Below are positions 29,915 through 38,896 of a stretch of 64,000 bases of DNA, piece by piece (the first letter of the stretch is position 1; each line of letters begins with the position of its first letter). The stretch lies in contig CP073217.1 in NCBI GenBank assembly GCA_020342235.1, forward strand, positions 434,001-498,000, read 5' to 3'. Position numbers and translations under genes: made by a program. The notes under the pieces were generated by a model that was given only the letters and a program-made list of their open reading frames with translations, did no database searches and was not told where the DNA came from. The DNA comes from Saccharomycopsis phalli (Eukaryota > Ascomycota > Saccharomycetes > Ascoideales > Saccharomycopsidaceae).

Positions 29915-30229
29915 TTAGTTACCTTGAGTGGCTTCTGTGGCTTGTGGGTCTTGAGCAGCATTAGAAGCTTCATCATCTTCCAGTCCCAGGCCGAAGCCAG
30001 TAAATGAAGAAAATATACTAAGAACATCATCAAAAAGGCCAGCAGCCTTCCCAGCTCTGTGTATTTTTGATCCGAAACTCTTTTGTTGGACATTCTCAGC
30101 GTCACCGGAAATATCAGTCCCATTGGATGTTTGGCCATTGGAAGTTGGCAAAGTAGCAGCCTCGTTTATTGGAGCAGCAGTCACAGCTAAAGCAATGAAA
30201 GAAATGGTAAAGAGAGTTTGGAATTGCAT
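29915..30229 (-). CDS. Small secreted protein of unknown function
   Basis: 104 aa. I do not recognise it. The N-terminus MQFQTLFTISFIALAVTAAP is a textbook signal peptide with a probable cut after TAA or TAAP. The mature part is Asn/Thr/Ser-rich (possible N-glycosylation at NGT), followed by a basic then hydrophobic stretch (KSFGSKIHRAGKAAG, FDDVLSIFSSFTGFGLGL) and an acidic, Gln/Thr-rich end. There are no cysteines and no GPI signal. A good TATA box (TATAAAAG) lies about 52 bp upstream and an A-rich leader precedes the ATG, so it is likely a real, regulated gene. It is surrounded by LINE relics. Confidence 0.7.
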   Translation of the reverse strand: MQFQTLFTISFIALAVTAAPINEAATLPTSNGQTSNGTDISGDAENVQQKSFGSKIHRAGKAAGLFDDVLSIFSSFTGFGLGLEDDEASNAAQDPQATEATQGN

Positions 30230-30280
30230 TTTATTTTTATGTTGTAGTTGTAATGATGATAATTTATGAAATCAAGTCTG

Positions 30281-30288
30281 CTTTTATA
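30281..30288 (-). promoter_or_regulatory. TATA box of the small secreted protein gene
   Basis: TATAAAAG on the minus strand, about 52 bp upstream of the ATG at 30229. Confidence 0.65.
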
Positions 30289-31542
30289 CTACGACCATCT
30301 GGAATCTTTGTTTCTCACTCAGTGGAATTGTCTGTGGTAACTCAAGCTTGCAGAGTGCTACCAGCGATATATTATTTAATAAAGAAATTACCATCAAAAC
30401 AAATATTCACTTCAACAGCATTACGACCAAACAAATCTTTGACATGACCCGTTCCCAGATGTTTGTCATGATAAATGTCTCACATTACACTACCATTTTG
30501 AAAATGCGTCTGCATATGTCTCAGAGATTTGTTTGATGTTGCAAAATGCAGCAAAATTGGCCTTGTCAAGGCAAATTGCAGCAGGGCGATTTAAGATGCT
30601 TGAAAATAGACTAGCTAGATGGTTGTATTATTCATAAAGTATCACATGGCTCTGTAGTATAAGATAGTGGGTTTGGAACTGTAAGACATGTGCGACTTGT
30701 TGCTGAGATGTTACCAAGACGTGAAAAGTTCAATTGTGTGAATTTGTAGTGATATGAAACCAGAGCTGTACGTTAAAGATGTATATTGTGATGCTTTTGG
30801 AATATAGTAGGCGCCCAAAAAGGATTAATTGTCCAAAAGGACAAGTAGAGTGTCTACCGCTTTCAGTAAAGAGACATGCCTGATTGCACTGGTATTTGGA
30901 TACACTGGCACTTGTACTCCAAGTGAATTGTATCTTGGTACTAAAATTTCCCTGAGAGTTGACTGGCTTACAAACTTCAATGTGAGCGGTGGTATTGTTG
31001 ATGTTTAGTACTTGTATTGATTGTGTAAGAAGCCTGGTTGTCATTTTTTCCAAGTTTGACCGCTGAATCTTGCAATGTGTTGGAGGGAGTGAATCCCACA
31101 TCTTTTGCACTTTGGGTTATCGTTTCCAAATAGTTTGAGCAACGAGCCATCTGTGAGGCTTTTTCCAGTGAGTAGTAGTGATGACAGTTTATACTACAGT
31201 AGATGCAGTCAATACTACAGTTTAATAAAGAAAGACTCACCCTATATTTTGTATTTTAGTTTGTCCTTCTATTCTTAGAAAACCAGGGCTTTTCCTCATT
31301 GTCATTTCCCATCTGGCTCAGAGGAATGACCTAGCAAGCCCATTTCCTTTCCAACAGCATAGTCTTTCTCACAACTTTCTATCCTCTTTAGACCATCTTC
31401 TTTGCTCACGCTGAGCGAGTCCCCGCTTTCCAAGCATTTGACCTTTTGAATAGTCAAGCGAATATATTTACCCACTCGTACTATACTACGTCACAGATCA
31501 AACAATATCTATACTCTATTTAGATCCATCTCCCACCAACAC
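30289..31542. other. Intergenic region with a LINE relic
   Basis: No gene. The LINE fragment at 30975-31200 is listed separately. Open frames at 30730-31110 and 30977-31240 (minus) are pieces of that relic. 31201-31542 is AT-rich with nothing recognised. Confidence 0.6.
30975..31200 (-). mobile_element. LINE family B ORF-end relic
   Basis: The minus strand from 31170 translates in one frame to GKSLTDGSLLKLFGNDNPKCKRCGIHS, closely matching the 10300-10180 minus-strand copy (GKSHRGGTLLKLFGNDDPKCKRRGIHS). It keeps the CxxC of the zinc finger, so it is less decayed than the 29380 copy. Confidence 0.75.
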
Positions 31543-32250
31543 CTACTTTTCAATATTATAATCAACCTCTCCTAGCACTTTCCAGTCCCGCACCGGCCCC
31601 TCACACTGCACCAACTTCAAAGTCCCACTCTCAGGAAACACCAACCCACCAGTAATCAGTGCCCCATCTATCCTCACACTCAATAGATCCTCCACACGAG
31701 TCTTGATAGTACGTGCCAACGCACTGTTGATATTGTACAAGTTGCTGTATACCAAGCTCAAGTGTGGATTGAACTCGTGCACTGACCAATGGTCTGCCTT
31801 TGCAACTGCCAATTCAGCCAGCCCTTTATGTCTAGGGGTCTCGACAAACAACTCTCGGATGATACGAGCAAACGAAAGCAAGTTCGGGCTACAGTATGCC
31901 GAGAGATAGACCTTTTGGAACATCTTTTTGCCAAACTGCAACTGCTCAAACCTGACCATGGGCTCAATTGGCCGGTGGGCATCGATCTTTTTCGCATTGA
32001 GTTCCCTGATGGAGTTCATTGCTGCGAGAGCAGAATGTAATACCACATTGATATCATGATCGTCTTTGATCTCGATGCCCGAGGTCACCGTGATATGCGG
32101 GTCGAAAACCGGGGCGTCGTCAAACAACGTGGTCAAGGAGATAATAAGCGAGGCCAACGATTCAAAAGTCGGCGAGTTCTCGCGCGGAACTATCCAAAGC
32201 GCATTCCCTGTTATTAGAAATTGCCTTGTCCAAAGAAATCACTCACCCAT
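31543..32250 (-). CDS. CPD1: CPD1, 2',3'-cyclic-nucleotide (ADP-ribose 1'',2''-cyclic phosphate) phosphodiesterase; 4-nt first exon
   Basis: 2H phosphoesterase acting on the cyclic phosphate left after tRNA splicing. The coding sequence is the complement of 31543-32207 joined to 32247-32250, 222 aa. Exon 1 is only ATGG; the intron 32208-32246 is 39 nt with GTGAGT and CTAAT-AACAG. Splicing gives MGNALWIVPRENSPTFESL, matching the N-terminus of Cpd1 (ALWFVP). The two catalytic tetrapeptides are H39-I-T (FDPHITVTSG) and H150-L-S (FNPHLSLVYS). Without the intron no ATG is available and the frame would start at a TTG at 32157. It is divergent from APL6 across 184 bp containing three CACGTG sites. 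Confidence 0.88.
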
Positions 32251-32302
32251 CACTGAACCCAGCCTCAGAGTTGGGCCCAGCCAATATAGACATCACGTTA
32301 GA

Positions 32303-32385
32303 CACGTGACAAGTGGTATAGGGAATGTACGGAAATTCCGGCACGTGACACGGATGGTCATTTAGGTACCTCCGCTGCTCACGTG
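32303..32385. promoter_or_regulatory. Cluster of three E-boxes between CPD1 and APL6
   Basis: CACGTGAC at 32303-32310 and 32342-32349, CACGTG at 32380-32385, followed by CGCGTGAC at 32389. This is the densest E-box cluster in the window, inside a 184-bp divergent promoter. Spacing between the sites is about 39 bp, close to four helical turns. Confidence 0.6.
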
Positions 32386-32434
32386 CCCCGCGTGACGGCA
32401 TGTACAGTTGAAAAGTCCAAAGCTACATCACATC

Positions 32435-34903
32435 ATGTCCAATGATCCGTTTTCTAGGTTGAGCCACATGCTCGAGTCGGCCAAGGATTTGACAGTGGAA
32501 GCCGCGGCAGCAGCAGCTCTTAGATTGGCAGAGACTCCAAATCATTTGAAGCCCAAGCAGATCATCAAGTTGCTCAACTCAAGTTCCGAGCATGAGATTC
32601 TCAACGGCATGAAGGTCGTGGTGTACTACATGGCCACAGGCAAAGGAGCCAGCCAATTTTTCCCCGAGGTGATCAAAAACATTGGCGCAACCAGTATCAA
32701 GATCCGCAAGTTGATTTATATATACTTGGCCCGGTATTCAAGCACCCATCCGGACTTGGTGCTATTGTCCATCAACAGCATCCAGAAGTCGCTCAACGAC
32801 CCTGATCCAGAAACTCGGAGCCTCGGGTTACGGGTCATTTCCAGCGTGGCAAACCCCACAATTTTACCCATTTGCTTGCTTGCAATTAGAAACGCATGCA
32901 AGGATTTGAGTCCCATGGTGCGCCGCTCCTGCTGCGTGTCGTTGGGAAAAATCTATCCCCAGGTGGACCAGACAAGCCAGAATGTCCTCATTGGCCATTT
33001 AGAAACACTCTTGGGCGATCGAAATACCGTGGTTCTCAATTCCGCAATCGTCGCATACTACTCCATGTGCCCCACAAACTATGCTTTGTTACATAAACAC
33101 TTCCGACGGTACTGCACCTTGCTAGTCGACCTCGACGAATGGGCCCAGACAATCATCATCAACGTGTTTGTGAACTACTGCCGGCTCTTTCTTCCTTCGC
33201 CAAAAATCGTCGACTTGGCGTCCGACAACTCGGTTTCCTACCACAGCATTGAGAACCAGCTTATTCCTTACCCAGTGTATCAGGTCACATTCTGTGCCGA
33301 CTTGGAATTGTTCCTCAACAGCATCCAGAATCTCATCTACTCCGCCAATCACGCAATCATTCTTGCGGTGACAAAGGCATTTCTCCTGCTCACTCCTCCC
33401 AAAACATTGAAAGACGTCCACCTTGACCTCGTGTGGTCACGTCCACTGCCGGACCCGAACATTGGTGCTTTCCAGTTGCAGGTTATCCTCTACATGATTC
33501 TCCACAGCAACTCGATCATCTTCCAGGACCTGTTCAAGACGTTCTTTCTTTTGCTGAGTGACAGCGTACGGATCTGCAGATTGAAGTTGCACATCTTGTC
33601 GCTCGTCATCAACGAAAACAACATCAAGAGTATCGTCAACGAGTTAAAGTACTACTGCCTACATCACAGTAACCCAGTGGTCGCTATAGAGGCTGTCAAG
33701 ACCTTGGGCAAGTGTTCCCAGATAAACTTGTTCTGGAATAAACGTATCTTGGCATGGCTCCTCAACCAGCTAGACAATCCAGTGATCATCAACGAGTGCT
33801 TGAACGTCATCCGATACTTGATTCAGCAGTCTCCGGAAAACAACATCAAGACCATCATCGGCTTGTCCAGGCTCATTAGCAACAAACAACTCGACTCCTC
33901 GGCAAAAAGCTCCATCATCTGGCTCGTCGGCGAGTTCATCTCCATCATACCAAAGTTCGTACCGGACTTTATTCGCCACTTATTGAAGGACTTTCAGTCT
34001 CAGGACGACCCGCTAGTCAGGTACAATATCCTCCTTCTAGTAGCAAAGTACTACTCCTATGACTTGTTCCAGCACCAGGGCGAAGATTATCCCCAAGACA
34101 CCTTTATTTCCAAGGCTTTTAATTACGTCATCAGCCTCTGCAAGTACGATAACTCCTATGATATCAGAGACCAAGCCCGGATGTTGAATCAGGTCCTTCA
34201 GCAGGTGGAATTGTCAACTCTTATTCTCCAGGCTCCAAAACCCATCCCAATTATTCTTCTCACCAACCAGCCGATCTTGAACAATTTGGCCACTCCAAAA
34301 GTCGATCAAGTCGAGCAGGACACCCATACTCACAACTCAGTTGAAATTTCGCCTCAGCCATCCAACAAAAACTCCTTCAGTGAAAAGAAACTCAATAACA
34401 ACCCCAGCTTACCGAAATGTGTATTGGATGACATCCTAAACAATGCAAAGCAGGAAGATTTCCACCACATTTTCATTCCTAGCTTGTCCAAATACATGCA
34501 AGTACCTTCTTGGTCTGTCGATGAATTGCCACCAGATTCCATTAGAGACCAAGAAAAGTCCACACAAGAACCAGTTGTCAGATCTTTATCCAACAAGGCC
34601 ACCAAAGTCCTGTATTCTGGAAAAAGTGTGCAATATTCCCAGGCCAATGGAAAACTGGGCCCAGCCAAGAAACTCCAGAGTTTGGATGAATTTCTCAGTA
34701 GTAATGACTTGGAATTGGCCAATAAGCACCAGAAATATGTCAAGAAGTATGCCAGTGAGCCTGAAGAGGAGTCGGATGAAGAATCGGATGAAGAGTCAGG
34801 GGAGGAGACGGAGGAAGAAACAGAGGAAGAACTGGATGAGCTGGAGGAAAATGACCTAGATAATGAATCAGAGAATGAGTATGATTCTATGATAAAGAAA
34901 TAA
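32435..34903 (+). CDS. APL6: APL6, beta-3 subunit of the AP-3 adaptor complex
   Basis: An 822-aa adaptin. The start MSNDPFSRLSHMLESAKDLTVEAAAAAALRL and KIRKLIYIYLARYSSTHPDLVLLSINSIQKSLNDP...RSLGLRVISS are the beta-adaptin N-terminal HEAT-repeat signature; the AP-3 form is indicated by overall pattern and tail. AP-3 carries alkaline phosphatase and Vam3 from Golgi to vacuole. The HEAT region spans about residues 1-590; the C-terminal hinge ends in a very acidic stretch (EEESDEESDEESGEETEEE). No clear ear domain is visible after it. An upstream in-frame TTG at 32408 is not needed; the ATG at 32435 is the conserved start. Confidence 0.92.
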   Translation: MSNDPFSRLSHMLESAKDLTVEAAAAAALRLAETPNHLKPKQIIKLLNSSSEHEILNGMKVVVYYMATGKGASQFFPEVIKNIGATSIKIRKLIYIYLARYSSTHPDLVLLSINSIQKSLNDPDPETRSLGLRVISSVANPTILPICLLAIRNACKDLSPMVRRSCCVSLGKIYPQVDQTSQNVLIGHLETLLGDRNTVVLNSAIVAYYSMCPTNYALLHKHFRRYCTLLVDLDEWAQTIIINVFVNYCRLFLPSPKIVDLASDNSVSYHSIENQLIPYPVYQVTFCADLELFLNSIQNLIYSANHAIILAVTKAFLLLTPPKTLKDVHLDLVWSRPLPDPNIGAFQLQVILYMILHSNSIIFQDLFKTFFLLLSDSVRICRLKLHILSLVINENNIKSIVNELKYYCLHHSNPVVAIEAVKTLGKCSQINLFWNKRILAWLLNQLDNPVIINECLNVIRYLIQQSPENNIKTIIGLSRLISNKQLDSSAKSSIIWLVGEFISIIPKFVPDFIRHLLKDFQSQDDPLVRYNILLLVAKYYSYDLFQHQGEDYPQDTFISKAFNYVISLCKYDNSYDIRDQARMLNQVLQQVELSTLILQAPKPIPIILLTNQPILNNLATPKVDQVEQDTHTHNSVEISPQPSNKNSFSEKKLNNNPSLPKCVLDDILNNAKQEDFHHIFIPSLSKYMQVPSWSVDELPPDSIRDQEKSTQEPVVRSLSNKATKVLYSGKSVQYSQANGKLGPAKKLQSLDEFLSSNDLELANKHQKYVKKYASEPEEESDEESDEESGEETEEETEEELDELEENDLDNESENEYDSMIKK

Positions 34904-35659
34904 GTAGGGGGAATGCGAAAAACAGTTTTGTTAGAAACTGAGAATTGCGTATGGTATAAGTTGTTCAAATATTACACACATTATTCTCTGGTGTGGAATC
35001 TCAAATAATGTGGGATATTTTTATCTAAAATGGGCTTCTACTAGTACTGTGAGTATTCATGTACTAAAGCTGATCTTAGTTGGCATCACCTCAATACTTG
35101 GTTCTGTTTTGGATATATTTTCATTTTATATTCAACATTTTCAATAGGTATCTCTTGTTGGATATTCTCAATTTTATATTGTTTAATTTTAAGACCTCCT
35201 AATTGAATGTCCAATGAATGTTATAAATGCCTCTCTTTAAATAATTGTCGTCATTACCTCCTTTTGCTAATTTCAAATCTTGGAAATTGTATTCATGTGA
35301 AGTTCCATTGTTAGTCTTTGGTGACGTTTTTACCAGTAAAGCTACAACCATAATAAATTTATAACCATGAATTACTACCAGCAACAAAAGGTTCAACCTC
35401 ATGAACACCAAATTCAAATGATTAAAGTAGTTTTGCTTTAAAGTACCATCCCAGCTGTACTAATTTTTTTTCAGCCAGCTAGTGATGAAATAGATGTTAG
35501 CATTAACTTTAGTACAGAGATAATCATCTGTCTTTACAGAGATTTAGTTCTAACTATCAGATATGCATAACGTACTTGGTATCCCGGAATGGAGTAGATA
35601 AATGACATTGTGTATAAAAATACGACCACACGGGTCTTTATATAGGATCAGTCACAAGA
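34904..35659. other. Intergenic region between convergent APL6 and ATG7
   Basis: AT-rich, between two 3' ends. No gene or element recognised. A minus-strand open frame at 35199-35417 has no support. Confidence 0.6.
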
Positions 35660-35737
35660 ATTGATTACTGATCCACCATTGATCCACCATTAATCCACCA
35701 TTGATCCACCATTGATCCACCATTAATCCACTATTGA
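35660..35737. repeat. 12-bp tandem repeat abutting the ATG7 stop
   Basis: Six or so copies of TGATCCACCAT(T/A) end at the ATG7 stop codon, on its 3' side. Confidence 0.9.
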
Positions 35738-37771
35738 TCATTCCAACCACTCATCATCTGACCCATCTGGCGTTTGCATTTCAAATTCCAAAGCGGCCTT
35801 TTCGGCATCTTCTTGAACCTTACTCAAGCCACTAATATCCTCCACAAACTTCGGGTCTGCCAATGCCTTTTCCACAAAATCCCACCCATGATTTTCAAAC
35901 TCTTGCAACACAGGTAACGAGCACGCAGAACAATGTTTGTAATTGGGTGCCAGTAACTTGACGTTGCTGTAATTATGTAGAAACCCCCGGATCTGATGCG
36001 GAATACCCCCAAGAATATTTTCGGCATCGGAACTAGCAAATTGCCGTTGTGGATGTTGGAGAATTGAGACCATCAACTCCACAACTAACCCAGAAGCCAT
36101 GAGAGCAACTCCAGGTCTTGTGACTGTACACATCTGATCCAAGGTCCGGTCAGATAAGCTATCCGACGGAGCAAAGACGTCGTTGCAAAAATAACATCCA
36201 AGTCGAGAGGAAGTATTTGGGTTTGATTTATCAGATGCATTTGGGTTTGATTTATCAGACACATCTTGGCTTAATTTATCAGAGCCTTCACAATTTGACA
36301 ATGTAGTGTATTCTTTTCCAGACTTGTCCAATCCTCCGTGGCGCATGACAAGATAACTGTCAAACCCCAATGCAGCATTCAAGACAATCTTACCCTTGAC
36401 GTTGCCCAAAATTGTAGGCAACCATCGAGTCTCTCTTGAGTCCATAAGCAAGAAAATGACATCATGCTCGTCAACCAACTCGCATAATTTATCGAAATTT
36501 TCCTTGTCATGTTCATCCTTTGCAGGGTGACCAATCATTGGAATCTCTAAATTATATCCTTTGGAAACAACAGACGGGAAGATCCGGGTCAAAGAAGCTG
36601 CCGCAGCTTCAGCTTTTGGCTTCCCGCCATCTAAACAATCTTCAAAATTATACAATGACTGCCGCACAGGATTGGAAAAAGACACCTTACCGTTATCCAC
36701 AAAAGTAATCTTGGTGACTCCCCATCCCAACAAAGCACGCGAAACATATGAGCCCAACGTCCCTGCACCTAGCAATAAGCATCGTGTATCTTTGACAATG
36801 TCCAAGTCGATGTCGGGGATGATTCTCCATTTCATAAGCTTCAAGTTGAGATCGACTGCTTGGTCAGCAAGCAAATTAGGAGAAAGAAGCGACTTCAAGT
36901 CTGCAATTTTCGGCTGGAGCGAGCCACTGCTGGTTTTTTCCCAGCCAGATATTTTGGGAAGGCTCTGCATACTGGAGGACGAGCTGACGTCAAGAAAAAA
37001 TGACGAGCCATTGACTCGATACACCAACACCTGTACTTTGCTATACCCATAGTACAATAGCATGCTGAGAAAGTTCCGCAAGTACCAGGAAGGCACATTT
37101 TCGTAGGTGGATGCGTCAATAATCCCGACCCTGACTGAGCTGTTGCGCTTGTCATGAAGAACTAACTCATTAATAGCAATCGGCTGGTTATCTGAACCAA
37201 GAAGGAAAAAGTTGCGGTTCCTTGGATCGTCTTTTGCCAACCACAGCTGGATATTTGTATCAATAGCCAGGTCTTTCACGGGGGTGATACTTGATACCAG
37301 CCATTCGGAATGGAGCGAAGGAAAGGCAAACCAGTAATAAAACTTGAACTGCTTCAAATCAGAATATGACAACAATACAAACTGTGCTAATAGCTGTGGG
37401 TTATCAAGAACCTCGTTGCCCTTGAGCTTGTGGTACAATTTCTCCCCTGCACTAGCGAGAAACTCGTTCTTATCAGCAGCATAAAACGCTTCCTTGGTGT
37501 TTAAATTGGTCAAGCTTCCCGGAGCATACAAAACTGAGCCGCTGGAAAACGTCTTCTGGAACTCAGACGCAGGATCAGGAGCAAAACTAGCTTCTGTCAC
37601 GTTGATTATCGGAGCTTGGTTCCGGGCATAGTTCTTGATGTTGTAGTAGCCAAAAATCTCTTGCAGAGAAGTATCCAATTTAAACTCGTCCAATTTTAAC
37701 TCGCAGAGCTTTTGGAAAAAAGTTGAGTCTACAAACGAGTGCAAAGGCACAAATTTAAGTCGAGTAGACAT
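35738..37771 (-). CDS. ATG7: ATG7, E1-like activating enzyme for Atg8 and Atg12
   Basis: A 677-aa autophagy E1. The N-terminal domain begins STRLKFVPLHSFVDSTFF. The adenylation domain contains LLGAGTLGSYVSRALLGWGV...FVDNGKVSFSNPVRQSLY, and the catalytic cysteine lies in DQMCTVTRPGVALMAS at about residue 548. HCSACS near the C-terminus is close to the tail. An inserted SDKSNPN-type repeat lies just before the catalytic cysteine segment (about 36200-36290). Two ATGs are adjacent: 37777 (adds Met-Ile) and 37771 (MSTRL, preferred). A Reb1-type site lies 43 bp upstream and a 12-bp tandem repeat directly downstream. Confidence 0.95.
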   Translation of the reverse strand: MSTRLKFVPLHSFVDSTFFQKLCELKLDEFKLDTSLQEIFGYYNIKNYARNQAPIINVTEASFAPDPASEFQKTFSSGSVLYAPGSLTNLNTKEAFYAADKNEFLASAGEKLYHKLKGNEVLDNPQLLAQFVLLSYSDLKQFKFYYWFAFPSLHSEWLVSSITPVKDLAIDTNIQLWLAKDDPRNRNFFLLGSDNQPIAINELVLHDKRNSSVRVGIIDASTYENVPSWYLRNFLSMLLYYGYSKVQVLVYRVNGSSFFLDVSSSSSMQSLPKISGWEKTSSGSLQPKIADLKSLLSPNLLADQAVDLNLKLMKWRIIPDIDLDIVKDTRCLLLGAGTLGSYVSRALLGWGVTKITFVDNGKVSFSNPVRQSLYNFEDCLDGGKPKAEAAAASLTRIFPSVVSKGYNLEIPMIGHPAKDEHDKENFDKLCELVDEHDVIFLLMDSRETRWLPTILGNVKGKIVLNAALGFDSYLVMRHGGLDKSGKEYTTLSNCEGSDKLSQDVSDKSNPNASDKSNPNTSSRLGCYFCNDVFAPSDSLSDRTLDQMCTVTRPGVALMASGLVVELMVSILQHPQRQFASSDAENILGGIPHQIRGFLHNYSNVKLLAPNYKHCSACSLPVLQEFENHGWDFVEKALADPKFVEDISGLSKVQEDAEKAALEFEMQTPDGSDDEWLE

Positions 37772-37813
37772 GATCATGTCTCGAAAGTGGTTCGCGATGC
37801 CTTATCGATGAGG

Positions 37814-37821
37814 TTACCCGG
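37814..37821. promoter_or_regulatory. Reb1-type site TTACCCGG upstream of ATG7
   Basis: A perfect TTACCCGG, 43 bp before the ATG7 start. Confidence 0.6.
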
Positions 37822-38896
37822 GAATGGTATGACCAGGTGGGTATATTGTATTTAATTATATTAGTCTTGTTGGTAACCCAAAATATTGGGTTAATTATCG
37901 ATATACGCGGAAAACTATTTGATTTATATGGGACTCCTGTTGGACAAGATGTAGTGTATTATTTCAGCAGAGACGTTGGCCTTTTACTATTTGGTTTACT
38001 ATTTGGCTTACTATTTGATTACTATTTGATTACTATTTGATTACTATTTGATTACTATTTGATTACTATTTGGCTTTGTTGTAATACTTCTTTTACTATT
38101 GTATTACTTTTGATTCTTTCAGCTTGTATTAATTCTAGTTTTGCTGTGTAAAAGGCTGATGTTCACATTGACATGTAAAGGTCTTCATGTACAGTTGAAT
38201 CTATGGTGATTGAAATTAGTCCTTGTGTTGTGGTTCAAACCGTGTGTAATTCAATTAACGTTAGGTTAAACAATATGACTGAATCCAATTAGAACATTTT
38301 ACTAAAATTTAGTTTATTGAGAAATTAGTATTGGGTGTATAGCATGTTCAAGAGATGACTGAATGCTTAATATATTACCATTGCTCCTATCAGGCGTAAC
38401 AGAGTTTGGAACTCATTACAACAGATTGACGAGTTTGGAACTAATTACAACGGAATGACATGTTCTATCTAAACTAAAAGCAATCAAGAAAGTTGACAGT
38501 TTATACAATTGATGAATTTACAATACCGAGACTGTACTAGCAAATTGTGTATCAATGGAGATGCTCAATCAATTTCTTTATATTTAAATTATCATAATCT
38601 AACGATTCAACCAAAGTTTAGTGACATAAATATACGTTCCAGTTGATTTTTGCAGTCACTTGTCACATCTTTTTGGAACTTTTGTAGAGAAATGCCCATG
38701 ATCTTACATGGTAACTCATTAACCAGGCATTCAAGCCATGGTTGTTTTGATTATAATCGCACACCAAATAAGCCACAAAGCGGCACTACAAAGGCAACAA
38801 TTACTAGATTATTATAATTACTATCCACCAAAAAACGACCCCAATTGTACCAGGTAGTCTTCTCTGAACTCCATATAAACCCCCCACTGACAGTGC
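37822..38896. other. Intergenic region upstream of ATG7
   Basis: No gene supported. A 67-codon open frame at 37837-38040 is mostly hydrophobic because it runs into the 12-bp repeat TACTATTTGATT (37985-38080, about eight copies). A tRNA-like B-box string GGTTCAAACC at 38231 has no matching A box. The remainder is AT-rich. Confidence 0.6.
37985..38080. repeat. Tandem repeat, 12-bp unit TACTATTTGATT
   Basis: About eight copies, the central five nearly perfect. Confidence 0.9.

Noticed and set aside
37837-38040. 67-codon hydrophobic ORF upstream of ATG7
   Set aside because: Second half is the 12-bp repeat; hydrophobicity is a composition artefact.
38228-38245. Possible tRNA B box (GGTTCAAACC)
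   Set aside because: No A box or cloverleaf can be drawn from the 60 bp upstream.
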